A stretch of 64,000 bases of DNA from Dromiciops gliroides (Eukaryota > Chordata > Mammalia > Microbiotheria > Microbiotheriidae): contig NC_057861.1 in the NCBI RefSeq assembly GCF_019393635.1, positions 168,913,577 to 168,977,576 of the forward strand, read 5' to 3'. This document shows positions 11,290 to 21,468 of this stretch, one piece after another (positions within the stretch are counted from its first letter, which is position 1; the number at the start of each line of letters is the position of its first letter). A program made the translations under genes and the position numbers. The notes under the pieces are model-generated. The model was not told where the DNA came from. It saw only the letters and a list, made by a program, of their open reading frames with translations, and made no database searches.

Positions 11290-11572
11290 TGAACCATACT
11301 GTTTCTACTTTTAGACTGGTTTTTTCCTCTTCTCTTTTGAGGTTTTTCCCTTGCGCTCTGAGTCTTCTTTCACAAGATGACTAATGTAGAAATATGTTTA
11401 ACGTGATTGTACATATACAACCTATATCAGACTGCTTTCTGTCTTGGGGAGGAGGGAGGGAAGGGAGGGTGGAGAAACATTTGAAACGAAAAATCCTTTG
11501 AAAACAAATGTTGAAAACTATTCTTATGTGTAATTGGAAAATAATAAAATACTTTAAAAAACAACAACAAAA
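11290..11572 (+). mobile_element. L1 3'-end insertion with 14-bp TSD
   Basis: Plus-strand L1 3'UTR: ACAAGATGACTAATGTAGAAATATG, the G-rich GGGGAGGAGGGAGGGAAGGGAGGG tract, TGAAAACTATTCTTATGTGTAATTGG, and an AATAAAATAC.. A-rich tail. Perfect duplications of AAGATTTAAATCTG at 11276-11289 and 11573-11586 bracket it. The element is truncated to the last ~280 bp and splits a MIR. Confidence 0.88.
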
Positions 11573-11586
11573 AAGATTTAAATCTG

Positions 11587-11712
11587 AGATTTTCCACGTA
11601 TTACCTTTATACTGTTAGGCAAGTCATTTTTCCTCCCTGAGATTTATCTGCAAAATGAAAGAGTTTGACAGATTACCTCTAAGATCCCTTCTAGCTCTGT
11701 ACCCATGAGCCT
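11587..11712 (+). repeat. MIR relic, right part
   Basis: Continuation of the MIR split by the preceding L1 tail. 11713-12180 beyond it is unassigned and includes a T-run near 12076-12090. Confidence 0.55.
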
Positions 11713-12184
11713 ATGAACAATCCATGTATGTGAATGGTTACTGCCACCAGAACTCTGGGTTGGGAGAATGGGGGATGGGGAGGACTGGGGAGGGAAAGAG
11801 GCTGAGGAGAGGCCATTGAAGCTAGCTAAAGACAAACCTCTCAGGTGATAACTTCGCCTAGGGTGTGCAAACAGCCTCAGCCCTTCTGAGGAATGCATGT
11901 CAAAGGCAGTTAACTTTGAAGGGTCAGTAGGTATTTGATCCTTTAAACAGGTGGGATTAAATGTGGGCAAGCTGAAGAGGTAATACTTTATCTATTCCAC
12001 GTCATTAACTGATTACACTCCGAAGATTTTGGATAGTTAATGCAAAGAGTCAAAAGGAATTCAGCAGAACTAGTTCTTTTTTTTTTTTTCCCTTCAGGAC
12101 TGAGTTTGAAAATTGCTGAGACAGCTCAAGTACCATGCACGGTATCTGTACAACAGCAAAGGAAGGGCTCTTGTAAACTGGATC

Positions 12185-12342
12185 ATTTCTGAGTGCTGGC
12201 CTGAGAGTCAGGTAGACTTGGCTTCACACTCTGACTAAGTCACTTTAGCTCCCTGTGTTTGTTTCCTTATCTTTAAAATGAGAGGCTTGGACTATATGAT
12301 ATTTAAGTTCCTGTCCAGCTCTAAAACTGTGATCCTAAGATG
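12185..12342 (+). repeat. MIR-like relic
   Basis: CTGGCCTGAGAGTCAGGTAGACTTGG and TTTCCTTATCTTTAAAATGAGAGGCTTGGACTATATGA follow MIR/THER order. Confidence 0.55.
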
Positions 12343-12405
12343 TGAACAAGAGTCACACAGGAGGGGAAGGCTTGAATAAATTGCAATCTGCATTACTGCA
12401 TAATC

Positions 12406-12463
12406 CCTCCCTCCTTCTCTCCCTCCCTCCCTGTGTTCCTTCCTTCCTTCCTTCCTTCCTTCC
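12406..12463. repeat. (CCCT)n/(TTCC)n pyrimidine microsatellite
   Basis: Strand-asymmetric pyrimidine tract. The paired ORFs on both strands here are simple-repeat artefacts. 12543-13190 is otherwise AT-rich and unassigned. Confidence 0.85.
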
Positions 12464-13229
12464 CAGCATTTGTACCACATATTATTCCTCAAGTGCCTTT
12501 ATTGCGATGACACTCCCAGATTTTAGGCTGTTGACTAAATAGAGAAATATGATTTCTTGTTCATAATAATGTGAATCATATCTGTCAGTTTCTCCTTCTT
12601 GTACTATTGCCATAGTTAGTATTTATAACAATATGGCAAATATTAGTTGAGACAGCAGGTATCCTTCCTTTGCCACTGATATGACTGAGAAAATTTCAAG
12701 TATTTCTCTGTTATAAATAGTTCTTGGGTTTAAATAGATACTTTTTATCATAAAAGAAGAGGCCCTTTTATTCCTATGTTTTCTGGTGTGTGTGTTTTTT
12801 TTAAACATAGATAACATAACTTAATTTTGTTGTTGGCTCTTTATGCACCTATTGATATAATCACATGACATAACCATTTTTATTAATATAATTGATGCTT
12901 ATAATTTTCCTAGGGAAGTAGTATAGTGTACTAGAGAGCCAGAGTTGGAATCGGGAAGATCTGGACTGCCTGACTCATAATAGTATGATAATAGAGATTT
13001 TCTTAACTTGTTAGCGCCTAAGGCAATTCTCTTAAGCCATAAGTTACAGATGAGTGACTGATTTGCATTAGAGGCAGTGGTAGTTTACACGTAGAGAATT
13101 CCTCGCTTTGATCAAATCACAGGTTTGGATTGCCCACAACAATTTTCCTAATGTTGAATCATCCTTGCATTCCATATGTAAAGTAACCTTTTCAGAGAGA
13201 ATTTTTTTTTAATATATGGTTTTAGGGGG

Positions 13230-13490
13230 AAGGGAAGGAAATGAATAAGTATATAGCACCTACTATATGCCAGTCACTGTGCTAAGTACTTTTTATAAAT
13301 ATCTCATCTGATGCTCACAACAGTCCTGTGAGGTAAGTGCTGTTATTATCTTCATTTTATAGTTGAGGAAACTAAGGTAAACAGAGGTTAATTGACTTGC
13401 CCAGCATCACACTAAGTGTCTGAAGCTGGATTTGAACTAAGGTTTTCCTGACCCCAGGTCCAGCATTCTATCCACTGAACCACCAATGGC
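13230..13490 (-). repeat. MIR-type relic
   Basis: GCACCTACTATATGCCAGTCACTGTGCTAAG, CTCACAACAGTCCTGTGAGGTAAGTGC, GAGGAAACTAAGGTAAACAGAGG and TGGATTTGAACTAAGG form a nearly full minus-orientation MIR. Confidence 0.7.
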
Positions 13491-13494
13491 TTCA

Positions 13495-13739
13495 TTGTTG
13501 TTGTCATTCATTTTGGTTGTGTCTGACTCTTTGTGACCCCATCTGGGTTTTTTTTTTGGCAAAGATACTATAATGGTTTGCCTTTCCCTTTTGCAGCTTA
13601 TTTTACAGATGAGGAAACTGAGGCAAACAGGGTTAAATGACTTGTCCAGGGTCCCATAACTAGTGTCTCAGGATAGATTTGATCTCAGGTACTCTTGACT
13701 CCAGGCCCTGTGATCCACCTCCTGTACTACCTAGCTGCC
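13495..13739 (-). repeat. RTE-tailed SINE (MAR1-like)
   Basis: Minus orientation. The RTE/BovB-type tail is at the left (TTGTGTCTGACTCTTTGTGACCCCAT, GGCAAAGATACTATAATGGTTTGCC) and the tRNA-like head at the right (CTACCTAGCTGCC). Confidence 0.75.
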
Positions 13740-13760
13740 CAGTGGCCCCATTAACCTTTT

Positions 13761-13909
13761 TTTTTTTTTTTTTGGTGAGGCAACCGGGGCTAAGTGACTT
13801 GCCCAGGGTCACACAGCTAGTAAGTGTTAAGTGTCTGAGGCTGGATTTGAACTCAGGTCCTCCTGACTCCAGGGCCGGTGCTCTATCTACTGTGCCACCT
13901 AGCTGCCCC
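13761..13909 (-). repeat. Marsupial tRNA-type SINE with 13-bp TSD
   Basis: Minus orientation with a T-run at its left. Duplications of CCATTAACCTTTT at 13748-13760 and 13910-13922 flank it. An 82-codon ORF through it is SINE-derived. Confidence 0.9.
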
Positions 13910-14845
13910 CCATTAACCTTTTACTAATATCTTATTTGATACTTAAGAAGGAAATAAATTCAGGGAAATTGGCAGAGGTGGCAAAATCATCCCTATGTGC
14001 AGACAATATGATAATTTCCTTAGAGAAACCTAGGAATCAATGAGACCATTGAGACAATAGCTTTAGTGAAGTAGTGGAATAAGAAGTAAATCCATAAAAT
14101 TCATCAGCCTTTCTGTATGTTACTAACACAATTCAAGAGGAAGAGTGATTCTATTTAATATAAAAAGAAAATAAATGAAATATTTCATAATTAACCTACT
14201 GAAACATATAAAGGACTTATATAAAGGTAAATACAAAACAAATTTTGCAGAAATTTTTAAAATATCTAAATAAATGGAAAGATATTCAATTTTCATAGCA
14301 GGACCATGCCAACACAGTAAAATGGCAATATTATACAAATTGCTCTTCAGATTTACTGCCATACAAACCAAATGACCAAAGGTATACTATTTAACTTTAC
14401 ACAGTTCATTTAGAGGAATAAAAGGTCAAGAATATCTAGAGATATGACAAAAAATATATTAACAAGAAGACTTAGTACACTAGATTTCAAACTACACTTC
14501 ATCCAGAGCAATAATTATCTAAACTAAATGGTTTTGACAAAAGATAGTAAAGGCGATCTGTGGAATGAATTAGAAATGTACATACCTGTCTAGTCTCCAA
14601 TAAAGCCAAGTATACAAACTACCAGGTAAGGGAATCTCTTCAATAAGGACCACTGGGAAAACTTGCCTTCAGTTTGGCAAAAAATCAACCTACATTAGCA
14701 TCATTCATTCTATAGAGTACCACAACAAATTCCAAATTGACCTAAATATAGAAAGCCACCCCATTAGAAAAATTAGGAGGGAATGGAAAATTATATCCTT
14801 TATAACTATGTTTAGGGGAAGAATTCCTAACCAAACCAGGGATAA

Positions 14846-15089
14846 TTGTTGTCGTTCAGTTGTTTCAGTCATGTTCAATGTGGTGACCCCATTTAGGGTT
14901 TTCTTGGCAAAGATATTGAAGTGGTTTGCCATGTCCTTCTCAAACTCATTTTACAGAGGAAGAAAATGAGGCAAACAGGGTTAAGATATTTGCCCAGAGT
15001 TACACAAATAAGTGTTTGAGGCCAATGTTGAACTCAGGTTCAACACTGATTACAGGCCTGGCATTCTACCACTGACACCTAGCTGTCCC
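14846..15089 (-). repeat. RTE-tailed SINE (MAR1-like)
   Basis: GTTGTTTCAGTCATGTTCAATG, GGGTTTTCTTGGCAAAGATATTGAAG and CACCTAGCTGTCC in minus orientation; interrupts the L1 ORF2 relic. Confidence 0.8.
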
Positions 15090-15321
15090 AAAAAGGGATA
15101 GAAAAGATTACAAAGGACAAAAAAGGGACAATTTGATTACGTAAATGGAATGAACAAAATAATTATAGCTAGAACAAAAAGAGAAACTAGAGAATGTGGC
15201 AAAAATCTTTTCATTAAGTAGCTATGATCAAATCCGTCAGCCAAAATCTATAGGAACTTAACATAAATATATAGAATTAAACAGTTAATCAATTAAAAAA
15301 TACTTATTAAGAACCAAGGCA

Positions 15322-15476
15322 GGGGCAGCTAGGTGGTGCAGTGGATAAAGCACCGGCCCTGGATTCAGGAGTACCTGAGTTCAAATCCGGCCTCAGACAC
15401 TTGACACTTACTAGCTGTGTGACCCTGGGCAAGTCACTTAACCCCCATTGCCCCACCAAAAAAACCCCCAAAAAAC
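15322..15476 (+). repeat. Marsupial tRNA-type SINE with 13-bp TSD
   Basis: GGGCAGCTAGGTGGTGCAGTGGAT to CATTGCCCCACC plus an AAAAAAACCCCC tail. Duplications of AAGAACCAAGGCA at 15309-15321 and 15477-15489. It landed right at the head of the neighbouring MAR1-like SINE. Confidence 0.9.
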
Positions 15477-15489
15477 AAGAACCAAGGCA

Positions 15490-15712
15490 ACTAGGTGGCA
15501 CAGTGGATAGAACAGTGGGCTTAAAGTCAGGAAAACTCATCTTCCTGAGTTTAAATCTGACCTTAGACACTTACTGTGTGATCCTGGGCAAGTCATTTAG
15601 CCCTGTTTGCCTGGTAAAAATGAGCTTGAGAAGGAAATGGCAAACCACTTCAGTATCTTTGCCAAGAAAACCCAAAATGAAGTCACAAAGAGTAGGGCGT
15701 GACTGTTAAGGA
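15490..15712 (+). repeat. RTE-tailed SINE (MAR1-like)
   Basis: Plus orientation: ACTAGGTGGCACAGTGGAT head, TGTGATCCTGGGCAAGTCA body, and the RTE-type tail TTTGCCAAGAAAACCCAAAATG. The tail matches the BovB/RTE 3' end pattern. Confidence 0.8.
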
Positions 15713-16354
15713 ATGAACTACAAAATTTAAGTACTACCAATGTGACACACAGTGAGATCCTGCCTCATACCCACCAAACTAGTATCAGGTTTAAAATATG
15801 AGGAAGCTCACTATTGGAGGGGCCTTGGCAAGACAGATATGCTAATTCACTACTCATATCTGTGATTTGGTTCAACCACTCTGAAATACAATGGGGAATT
15901 ATACAAGAAAAGTTAGAAAATTGTGCTTATCCTTTGACCTTGAGATCCCACTACTGGGACTATATCTCAAGGAGATTATTGACAGGAAAGAAGGAAAAAA
16001 CAAACCCCAACAACATGCAGATGTATAGAAATGTAAATAGCAGCATTATTTGTGATAACAAAAAACTGGAAATTAAGTATATGGCTCCAAACTGGAAAAT
16101 GGCTGAGCAAATTATGGCATGTGAATATAAAGAAATATTACTGTGCTATGAGAAATGATGACTATGAAGAATTCAGAGTAATGTGGGAAGGCATATGAAG
16201 TGATGTGGAGTAAAGAAAATCGAGCCAAAAGAGAAATATTCACAGTGAATCTAGAAAGGTGACTATATCCAACATGGAGAGGCAGGCAACAAGAACTGGC
16301 CAAATACAGTGGACAATATTAGTGCCACATGGCCAGTGTTAAAGGACACAACCC

Positions 16355-16378
16355 TCTTTTTTTTTTTTTTTTTTTTGC
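16355..16378. repeat. Poly-T run
   Basis: About 20 consecutive T inside the L1 3'UTR relic; possibly the A-tail of a tiny minus-strand insertion. Confidence 0.6.
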
Positions 16379-16821
16379 TAGTAACAGAAAATTTGGGCTT
16401 CTTTTTTTTCTAAGGAGAATGTATAAAATCATTTGTTTGGACACTTATTGGGAATGTATCTGTTTTGTGAAAATAAAAATATTTTAAAAACAAAATGAAC
16501 TTAAAAAAAAGGAAAGAACACTAGTTGGAAAGTACCACATATCTCCCTAGAGAAAACTGTAATTCTTTTTTCTGTTTAAGGCAGTGGTTTCCAAACTTTT
16601 GGTAGCAATGTCTATCTACCTTCTCCTTTCTCCCAAAACAGAAACATTATCACTTAATTTTTCAACAAAATGATATATGTATTTTTTCTTAGATCATGAG
16701 TTATTCAAACATTTCAGATTTTTATAACATAAAAACAAGTCTTGAATATGGAATTACAAGACTGTAAATAATCGCCACATTGTATCATTGGCTCATAGTT
16801 TTAGAACACTAAGGGATCTTT

Positions 16822-16976
16822 GTTTTTTGTTTTTTTTTTTCGGTAAGGCAATTGGGGTTAAGTGACTTGCCCAGGGTCACACAGCTAGTAAGTGTTAAGT
16901 GTCTGAGGCCGGATTTGAACTCAGGTACTCCTGAATCCAGGGCTGGTGCTTTATCCACTGCACCACCTAGCTGCCC
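16822..16976 (-). repeat. Marsupial tRNA-type SINE with 15-bp TSD
   Basis: Minus orientation. CACTAAGGGATCTTT is duplicated at 16807-16821 and 16977-16991. It sits in an old MIR-like flank (ATTTTACACATAGGGAAATGAGGC). Confidence 0.9.
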
Positions 16977-17141
16977 CACTAAGGGATCTTTAAAGCCATC
17001 AAATCTATTCGCTTCATTTTACACATAGGGAAATGAGGCACACAGAGGTTAAGTGACTTATAGATAGTAAGTGGAAGAAAAATATTTGCAGCTCAGGTCC
17101 TCTGATTCCAAATTTGAAACTCTTCCTATTGCACCAGGCTT

Positions 17142-17201
17142 CTTCTTCTTCTTCTTCTTCTTCTTCTTCTTCTTCTTCTTCTTCTTCTTCTTCTTCTTCT
17201 T
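17142..17201. repeat. (CTT)n trinucleotide microsatellite
   Basis: About 20 near-perfect CTT/AAG units; gives a poly-Glu ORF on the minus strand, which is an artefact. Confidence 0.95.
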
Positions 17202-17218
17202 TTTTAAGTAAAACCAAC

Positions 17219-17739
17219 CAACATATTTTTTTTCTTATTTAGTATTTTCTTATTTTCCAGTTATATATAAGGATAGTTTTCAAGATTTTTCATAGAATTT
17301 TTAGTTCTATATTTTTCTCCCGCCCTCCTTTCCTTCCTTCCTCCCCAAGACAGAAAGCAATCTAATATAGGTTAAATATGTGCAATCACATTAAACATAT
17401 TTCTGCATTAGTCATATTGTGAAAGAAGAATCAGAGCACAAGGGAAAAACCTCAAGAAAGAAGGGGAAAAAAACAGCCCCAAAGTAGAAATGGTATGGTT
17501 CAATCTGCATTCATAAACCACAGTTTTTTTTCTTGATGTTGAGAACATTTTATATCATAAAGTTCTTTGAAATTGTTTTGGACCATTGCGTTGCTAAAAA
17601 AAGCCAAGTCTATCACCATTGTTCATCACACACATAACACTTTTGCTATTACTGTGTATGATGTTCTCCTGGTTCTGCTCCTCTCAGTCAGCATAAGTCC
17701 TTACAGGTTTCTCTGAACTCCTCCTGCTCATCATTACTT
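17219..17739 (-). mobile_element. 5'-truncated L1 tail (copy E)
   Basis: Minus-strand L1 3'UTR: TATTTTCTTATTTTCCAGTTATA, TTCTCCCGCCCTCCTTTCC, AATCACATTAAACATATTTCTGCATTAGTCATATTGTGAAAG, and ORF2-end phrases (GATGTTCTCCTGGTTCTGCTCC). It abuts the 3' end of HAL1-like copy B. Confidence 0.75.
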
Positions 17740-17755
17740 TTCACATTGATTTTTT

Positions 17756-17895
17756 TTTTTGGTGGGGCAATGAGCATGAAGTGACTTGCCCAGGGTCACA
17801 CAGGTAGCAAGTGTTAAATGTCTGAGGCTGGATTTGAACTCATATCCTCCTGAATCCAGGGCCAGTGCTTTATCCACTGCACCACTTAGCTGCCC
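17756..17895 (-). repeat. Marsupial tRNA-type SINE with 16-bp TSD
   Basis: TTCACATTGATTTTTT duplicated at 17740-17755 and 17896-17911. Lies at the junction of the L1 tail and HAL1-like copy B. Confidence 0.88.
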
Positions 17896-17911
17896 TTCAC
17901 ATTGATTTTTT

Positions 17912-18589
17912 AAAACTTTGTGTTCTTCATTTTCTTCCTTTCTCCCTCCTTGAACTCCCTATGAAATTCAGCAATTCAATATGTCATACATGTGCAGTTA
18001 TGCAAAACATCTTCACATTAGTCAGGTTGTGAAAGAAAATAGACAAAATACCTTTAGAAAGAGGAGCTAACCAATAAAATTTTACTTCAATCTATATTTA
18101 GATACCATCAATTCTTCCTCTGTTGATGGTTTGCATTTTTCATACGTCCTTCTAATATCACCGTTCTTATGATTTCTTTCACAGTTACTATTGCTAACTG
18201 TATTACCCTCCATCTAATTCCCTCCCCTTGATATTTACTCTATTTTCTATCTTCCTTCACCCTATCCCTCCTTGAAAGTGTTTTGCTTTTTACTGCCCCC
18301 TCCCCCAATCTGCCCTTCCTTCCTGCACCTCTTCCCCCACCCCCACCCCCACCCCCATCTCCTTCCCCTCCCCCTTTCCCTCGGGGTACAATATATTACT
18401 ATACCCACTTGAGTGTGTATGTATGTTATTCCCTCTTTGAGCCAATTCTGATGAGAGTAAGGTTCACTCACTCCCCCACTCCTTCCCCATCTTCATCTCT
18501 ACTCCATAAGCTTTTTCTTGTATCTTTTATGTGAGCTACTTTCCCCCAGTCCACCTCTCCCTTTCCCTTTCTTCCATTGCATTCCTCTT
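17912..18589 (-). mobile_element. HAL1-like copy B, 3' part (split by copy A)
   Basis: The left half of a minus-strand HAL1-like element. 17912-18160 is an L1-type 3' end (TCACATTAGTCAGGTTGTGAAAG, ACTTCAATCTATATTTAGATACCATC). 18160-18589 is the pyrimidine-rich (purine-rich in sense) spacer, with CCTCCCCCAATCTGCCC and GAGCCAATTCTGATGAGAGTAAGG matching copies A and C. The sequence resumes at 21434, showing that copy A landed here. The CCCCCA/CCCCTCC stretch at 18320-18380 is part of the spacer. Confidence 0.75.
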
Positions 18590-19115
18590 TTTAATTTATT
18601 TTATTTTTTCCAGTTACATGTAAGAGTAGTTTTCAACATTTATTTTCATAAGATTTAGAGTTCCAAAATTTTCTCCCTCCCTCCCTTTCCTCCCCCTCCC
18701 CAAGACAGCAACCAATCTGATATGGGTTATATATGTACAACCCACAGTGCTCTTTTGATCAGTTCTTTCTATGGGAGTGGATAGCATGCTTCATTGTTAG
18801 TTCCTTGGGATTGTCTTGGATCATTATATTGCTGAGGGTAGTTAAGTCATTCACAATTGCTCATCGAAAACAATACTGCTGTCACTATGCAATATCCTCC
18901 CAGTTCTGCTGACTTCACTATACATCAGTTCATATGAGTCTTTCCAGATTTTTCTGCGATCATTCTGTTTGTCATTTTCTATAGCACAATACCATTTGAC
19001 TACAATCATATACCACAGCTTCTTCAGTCATTCCTCAATTGATAGAAATTCCCTTGATTCCCAATTCTTAGTCACCAAAAAGAGTTGCTATAAATATTTT
19101 TTGTACAATTTTCCT

Positions 19116-19666
19116 CCTTTTCTCTTTTTCACAATTACTATTGTTAACTGTTTCCCTCCATCCTATTCCCTTGCTCATGATATTTACTCTATTATCTATC
19201 TTCCTTCCCCCTATCCCTCTTCAAAAGGGACTTGCTTCTGTCTGTCCCCTCCCCCAATCTGCCCTCCCTTCTTTTGCCCCTCTCTCTTTATCCCCTTCCC
19301 CTCCTATTTTCCTGCAGGGTTAGATGGATTCCTCCACCCAATTGAGTGTGTATATTATTCCCTCCTTGAGCCAATTCTGATAAGTGTTAGGTTCATTTAC
19401 TTCCCAGATTAAATAAATTACTCCACCCAATTGGGTGTGTTTGTTAGTCCCTCCTTGAGTCAACTCTGATGAGATTAAGGTCTTTGAGCCTATTCAGAGG
19501 AGTGTAAAGTTCATTTACTGCCCTGCTCCTCCCCCATCTCTTCCCCCACTCCATAATCCCTTTCCTGCTTCTTTCATGTGGTATTCTACCCTATGCTATC
19601 TCTGTCCTTCCCCCTACCCTAGTGCATTCCTCTCACCTCTCAATTTTACTCTAAAAATGTCATCAT
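19116..19666 (-). other. Purine-rich spacer of HAL1-like copy A
   Basis: Pyrimidine-rich on the plus strand, with repeated CCTCCTTGAGCCAATTCTGAT.A modules (about 19350, 19450 and 19480) separated by CTCCACCCAATTG.GTGTG. Homologous to 18160-18589 (copy B) and 36590-37030 (copy C). ORFs here are compositional artefacts. Confidence 0.7.
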
Positions 19667-19790
19667 GAGGCAGCTAGGTAACACAGTAGACAAAGCATCC
19701 ACCCCAGACCCAGGGAGACCCCAGCCAAAACCTGGCCTCAGACACAAGAGAGTCACCCACTGCACGACCCCAGGTATGTCCCCCAACTCC
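19667..19790 (+). repeat. Captured SINE module in copy A
   Basis: Begins GGCAGCTAGGTAACACAGTAGAC and runs to GCACGACCCCAGGTATG, opposite in orientation to the host element. The left junction (ATGTCATCATG then the SINE) is the same in copies B and C, so it belongs to the family rather than being a private insertion. Confidence 0.75.
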
Positions 19791-19884
19791 AATTTTTAAT
19801 GGTTTTCTAAGGTCTTATATTTGAAAGTCAAATTTTCCATTCAGTTCAGATCTTTTCATCATGAATACCTGAAATTCCTCTTTT

Positions 19885-20760
19885 TCATTGAATTCCCATT
19901 TTTTCCTCTGAAATATTATAATTAGTTTTGCTGGATACGTGATTCTTGGTTGTAATCCCAATTCCTTTGCCCTTTGCAATATCATATTCCATGCCCTCTG
20001 GTGCTTTTAATGTAGAAGCTGCTAGATCTTGTGCTATCCTGACTGGGGCTCCACAGTACTTGAATTGTTTCTTTTTGGCAGCTTGTAATATTTTCTCCTT
20101 GACCTGAGAGCTCTGGAATTTGGCTATAATATTCCTGAGAGTTTTCCTTTTGGGATCTCTTTCAGGAGGTGATTGGTGGATTCTTTGAATTTCTATTTTA
20201 CCTTCTGCTTCTAGAATATCAGGGCAACGTTCCCTGACAGTTTCTTGGACGATGATGTCTAAACTCTTATTTTGATCATGGTTTTCAGGTAGTCCAATAA
20301 TTTTCAAATGATCTCTCCTGGACCTATTTTCCAGGTCAGCAGTTTTTCCCAGAAGATATTTCACATTGCCCTCTATTTTTTTTTTATTCATTTGGATTTG
20401 TTTTATTGTGTCTTGGTTTCTCATGATGTCACTAACTTCAATTTGTTCAATCCTAATTCTTAGGCAATTATTTTCATCAGAGAGCTTTTCCATTTGGCTT
20501 TTCAAGCTGTTGAGTTTTTTCTCATGTCTTTCCTCAATCACCTTCATTTCTCTTTCCATTTTTTCCTCTACCTCTCTAACTTGATCTTCAAAGTCCTTTT
20601 TTTTTTTGAGTGCCTCTATTGCCTGAGACCAATTTATATTTTTCTTGAAAGCTTTAGATATAGGGGCTCTGAAATCGACATCTTCCTCTGAGGGTGCCTC
20701 TTGATCTTCCTTGTCACTAAAGAAACTTTCTATGGTCCTCACCTTTCTGTTTCTGCTCAT
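19885..20760 (-). CDS. L1/HAL1 ORF1 protein (ORF1p), nearly intact, copy A
   Basis: Encodes an RNA-binding nucleic-acid chaperone that coats retrotransposon RNA. The frame is open upstream to 20805 (306 codons). I chose the internal Met at 20760 because copy B begins at the aligned MSRQRK. In 306-residue numbering: TIESFF at 24-29; a charged N-terminal arm; coiled coil at about 72-160, which trimerises ORF1p; RRM starting near 164 (HLKIIGLPE, RNP2-like); and a C-terminal domain from about 236 (QVKEKILQAA, RIAQDLAASTL). The frame stops early at KMGIQ. Adjacent downstream bases still carry the family's usual C terminus in another frame, so a small frameshift near an A-run has clipped it. Gene product function is known for the family, not shown for this copy. 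Confidence 0.85.
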   Translation of the reverse strand: MSRNRKVRTIESFFSDKEDQEAPSEEDVDFRAPISKAFKKNINWSQAIEALKKKKDFEDQVREVEEKMEREMKVIEERHEKKLNSLKSQMEKLSDENNCLRIRIEQIEVSDIMRNQDTIKQIQMNKKKIEGNVKYLLGKTADLENRSRRDHLKIIGLPENHDQNKSLDIIVQETVRERCPDILEAEGKIEIQRIHQSPPERDPKRKTLRNIIAKFQSSQVKEKILQAAKKKQFKYCGAPVRIAQDLAASTLKAPEGMEYDIAKGKGIGITTKNHVSSKTNYNISEEKMGIQ

Positions 20761-21418
20761 CTTACCTTTCTTTTGCTTGACTTTTAGCTCCTTAAAGTGG
20801 GGCACTGTTTCCTGACTGCACTATCACAAGCTTTAGGAGGTCCCAAGTGGTATGATTTAAGGAGCAGCAGGTTCTTCAGTCATGTGGCCTGTTTCCTGGT
20901 CCGTAGATGACCCCAGACCTACTTGCTAATCAACCAGCTTTGTGTGTTGTGGTTGTTAGCTCAGACGAGCCTGTGCCCCTCCCCCACCTGGGCCACTGCT
21001 ACTCAAGGCTACCTTCTGGTTCCCAGCAGGGGTGAAAAAACCAAGTTTGGCTTCAGCACCAGCAGAGACCCCTGTAATCTCCCCCTGCCAAGGGCTCAGC
21101 CTTCTCACCAGACTGTGAGCTTAGTTCCAGACTACACTGGCACTTCAGCTGATTCAGAAGCTCTGGGGGTCTCTTTCTCTCGTGGGACCTTCTTGAGACT
21201 GGATTTGTTTAAGTGTGACTGTAGGGTTGGGCTCCACTCCTGTCTCAGCACAGCAGCTCCCTCCTTCCAATTTTCTAAGCCATCTTTGGTTGGAAATTGA
21301 TCTATGGATTTTGCTGCTCCAGGAATTGTCCTATGGCATTATTTGGATGTTTTTTGGAGTGACCATGCCATGAGTTCGAGACCTCACTGCCTTTCCTCTG
21401 CCATCTTGGCTCCAACCC
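20761..21418 (-). promoter_or_regulatory. 5'UTR/promoter of HAL1-like copy A with YY1-like start
   Basis: In sense orientation the element opens GGGGTTGGAGCCAAGATGGC, the classic L1 5' end. CAAGATGGC matches the YY1 site that positions L1 transcription start. The region is GC-richer than its surroundings. The 125-codon plus-strand ORF at 20923-21300 is a shadow of this UTR. Confidence 0.75.
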
Positions 21419-21468
21419 CAGTGCATTCCTCTTACTTCTTAACTTTATTTTGAAGATGTCATCATTGG

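Larger units (their letters stand above)
13930..16505 (+). pseudogene. Decayed L1 ORF2, C-terminal half plus 3'UTR
   Basis: An old plus-strand L1 running from the RT active-site region to its 3' end. At 13990-14028 the frame reads SLCADNMIISLEKP, the L1 F/YADD box with the second catalytic Asp changed to Asn and the aromatic residue to Cys. Downstream phrases (AGACTTAGTACACTAGATTTCAAAC; TTGACCTTGAGATCCCACTACTGGG; AATTATGGCATGTGAATATAAAG) correspond in order to the thumb, Cys-rich and terminal regions of L1 ORF2. The end at about 16440-16505 has AATAAAAATATTTT. Three SINEs (14846-15089, 15322-15476, 15490-15712) split it. The 114-codon ORF at 15814-16158 is a residual open piece. No function is possible. 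Confidence 0.75.
18590..21418 (-). mobile_element. HAL1-like copy A, full length, with TSD
   Basis: A minus-strand half-L1. In sense order it has a 5'UTR (20761-21418), ORF1 (19885-20760), a short 3' extension, an antisense SINE-derived module (19667-19790), a purine-rich spacer (19116-19666) and an L1 3' end (18590-19115) that includes the last bit of ORF2-derived sequence. The target duplication is CA.TGCATTCCTCTT at 18575-18589 and 21419-21433 (14 of 15). There is no endonuclease or RT domain, so mobility would depend on L1 proteins in trans. The sequence at both breakpoints is the spacer of copy B, which proves nesting. HAL1 elements are established in mammals; the exact subfamily is not determined here. 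Confidence 0.8.

Noticed and set aside
15341-15709. 122-codon ORF
   Set aside because: Runs through two adjacent SINEs; the recurring translated phrase PALDSG..EFKS appears in every plus-strand SINE.
17014-17217. ORF with a poly-Glu run
   Set aside because: Reverse translation of the (CTT)n repeat; the rest is MIR- and L1-derived.
18283-19412. Pro/Ser-rich ORFs, up to 147 codons
   Set aside because: Antisense of the purine-rich spacer and 3' end of HAL1-like elements.
20923-21300. 125-codon plus-strand ORF
   Set aside because: Shadow of the HAL1-like 5'UTR on the opposite strand.
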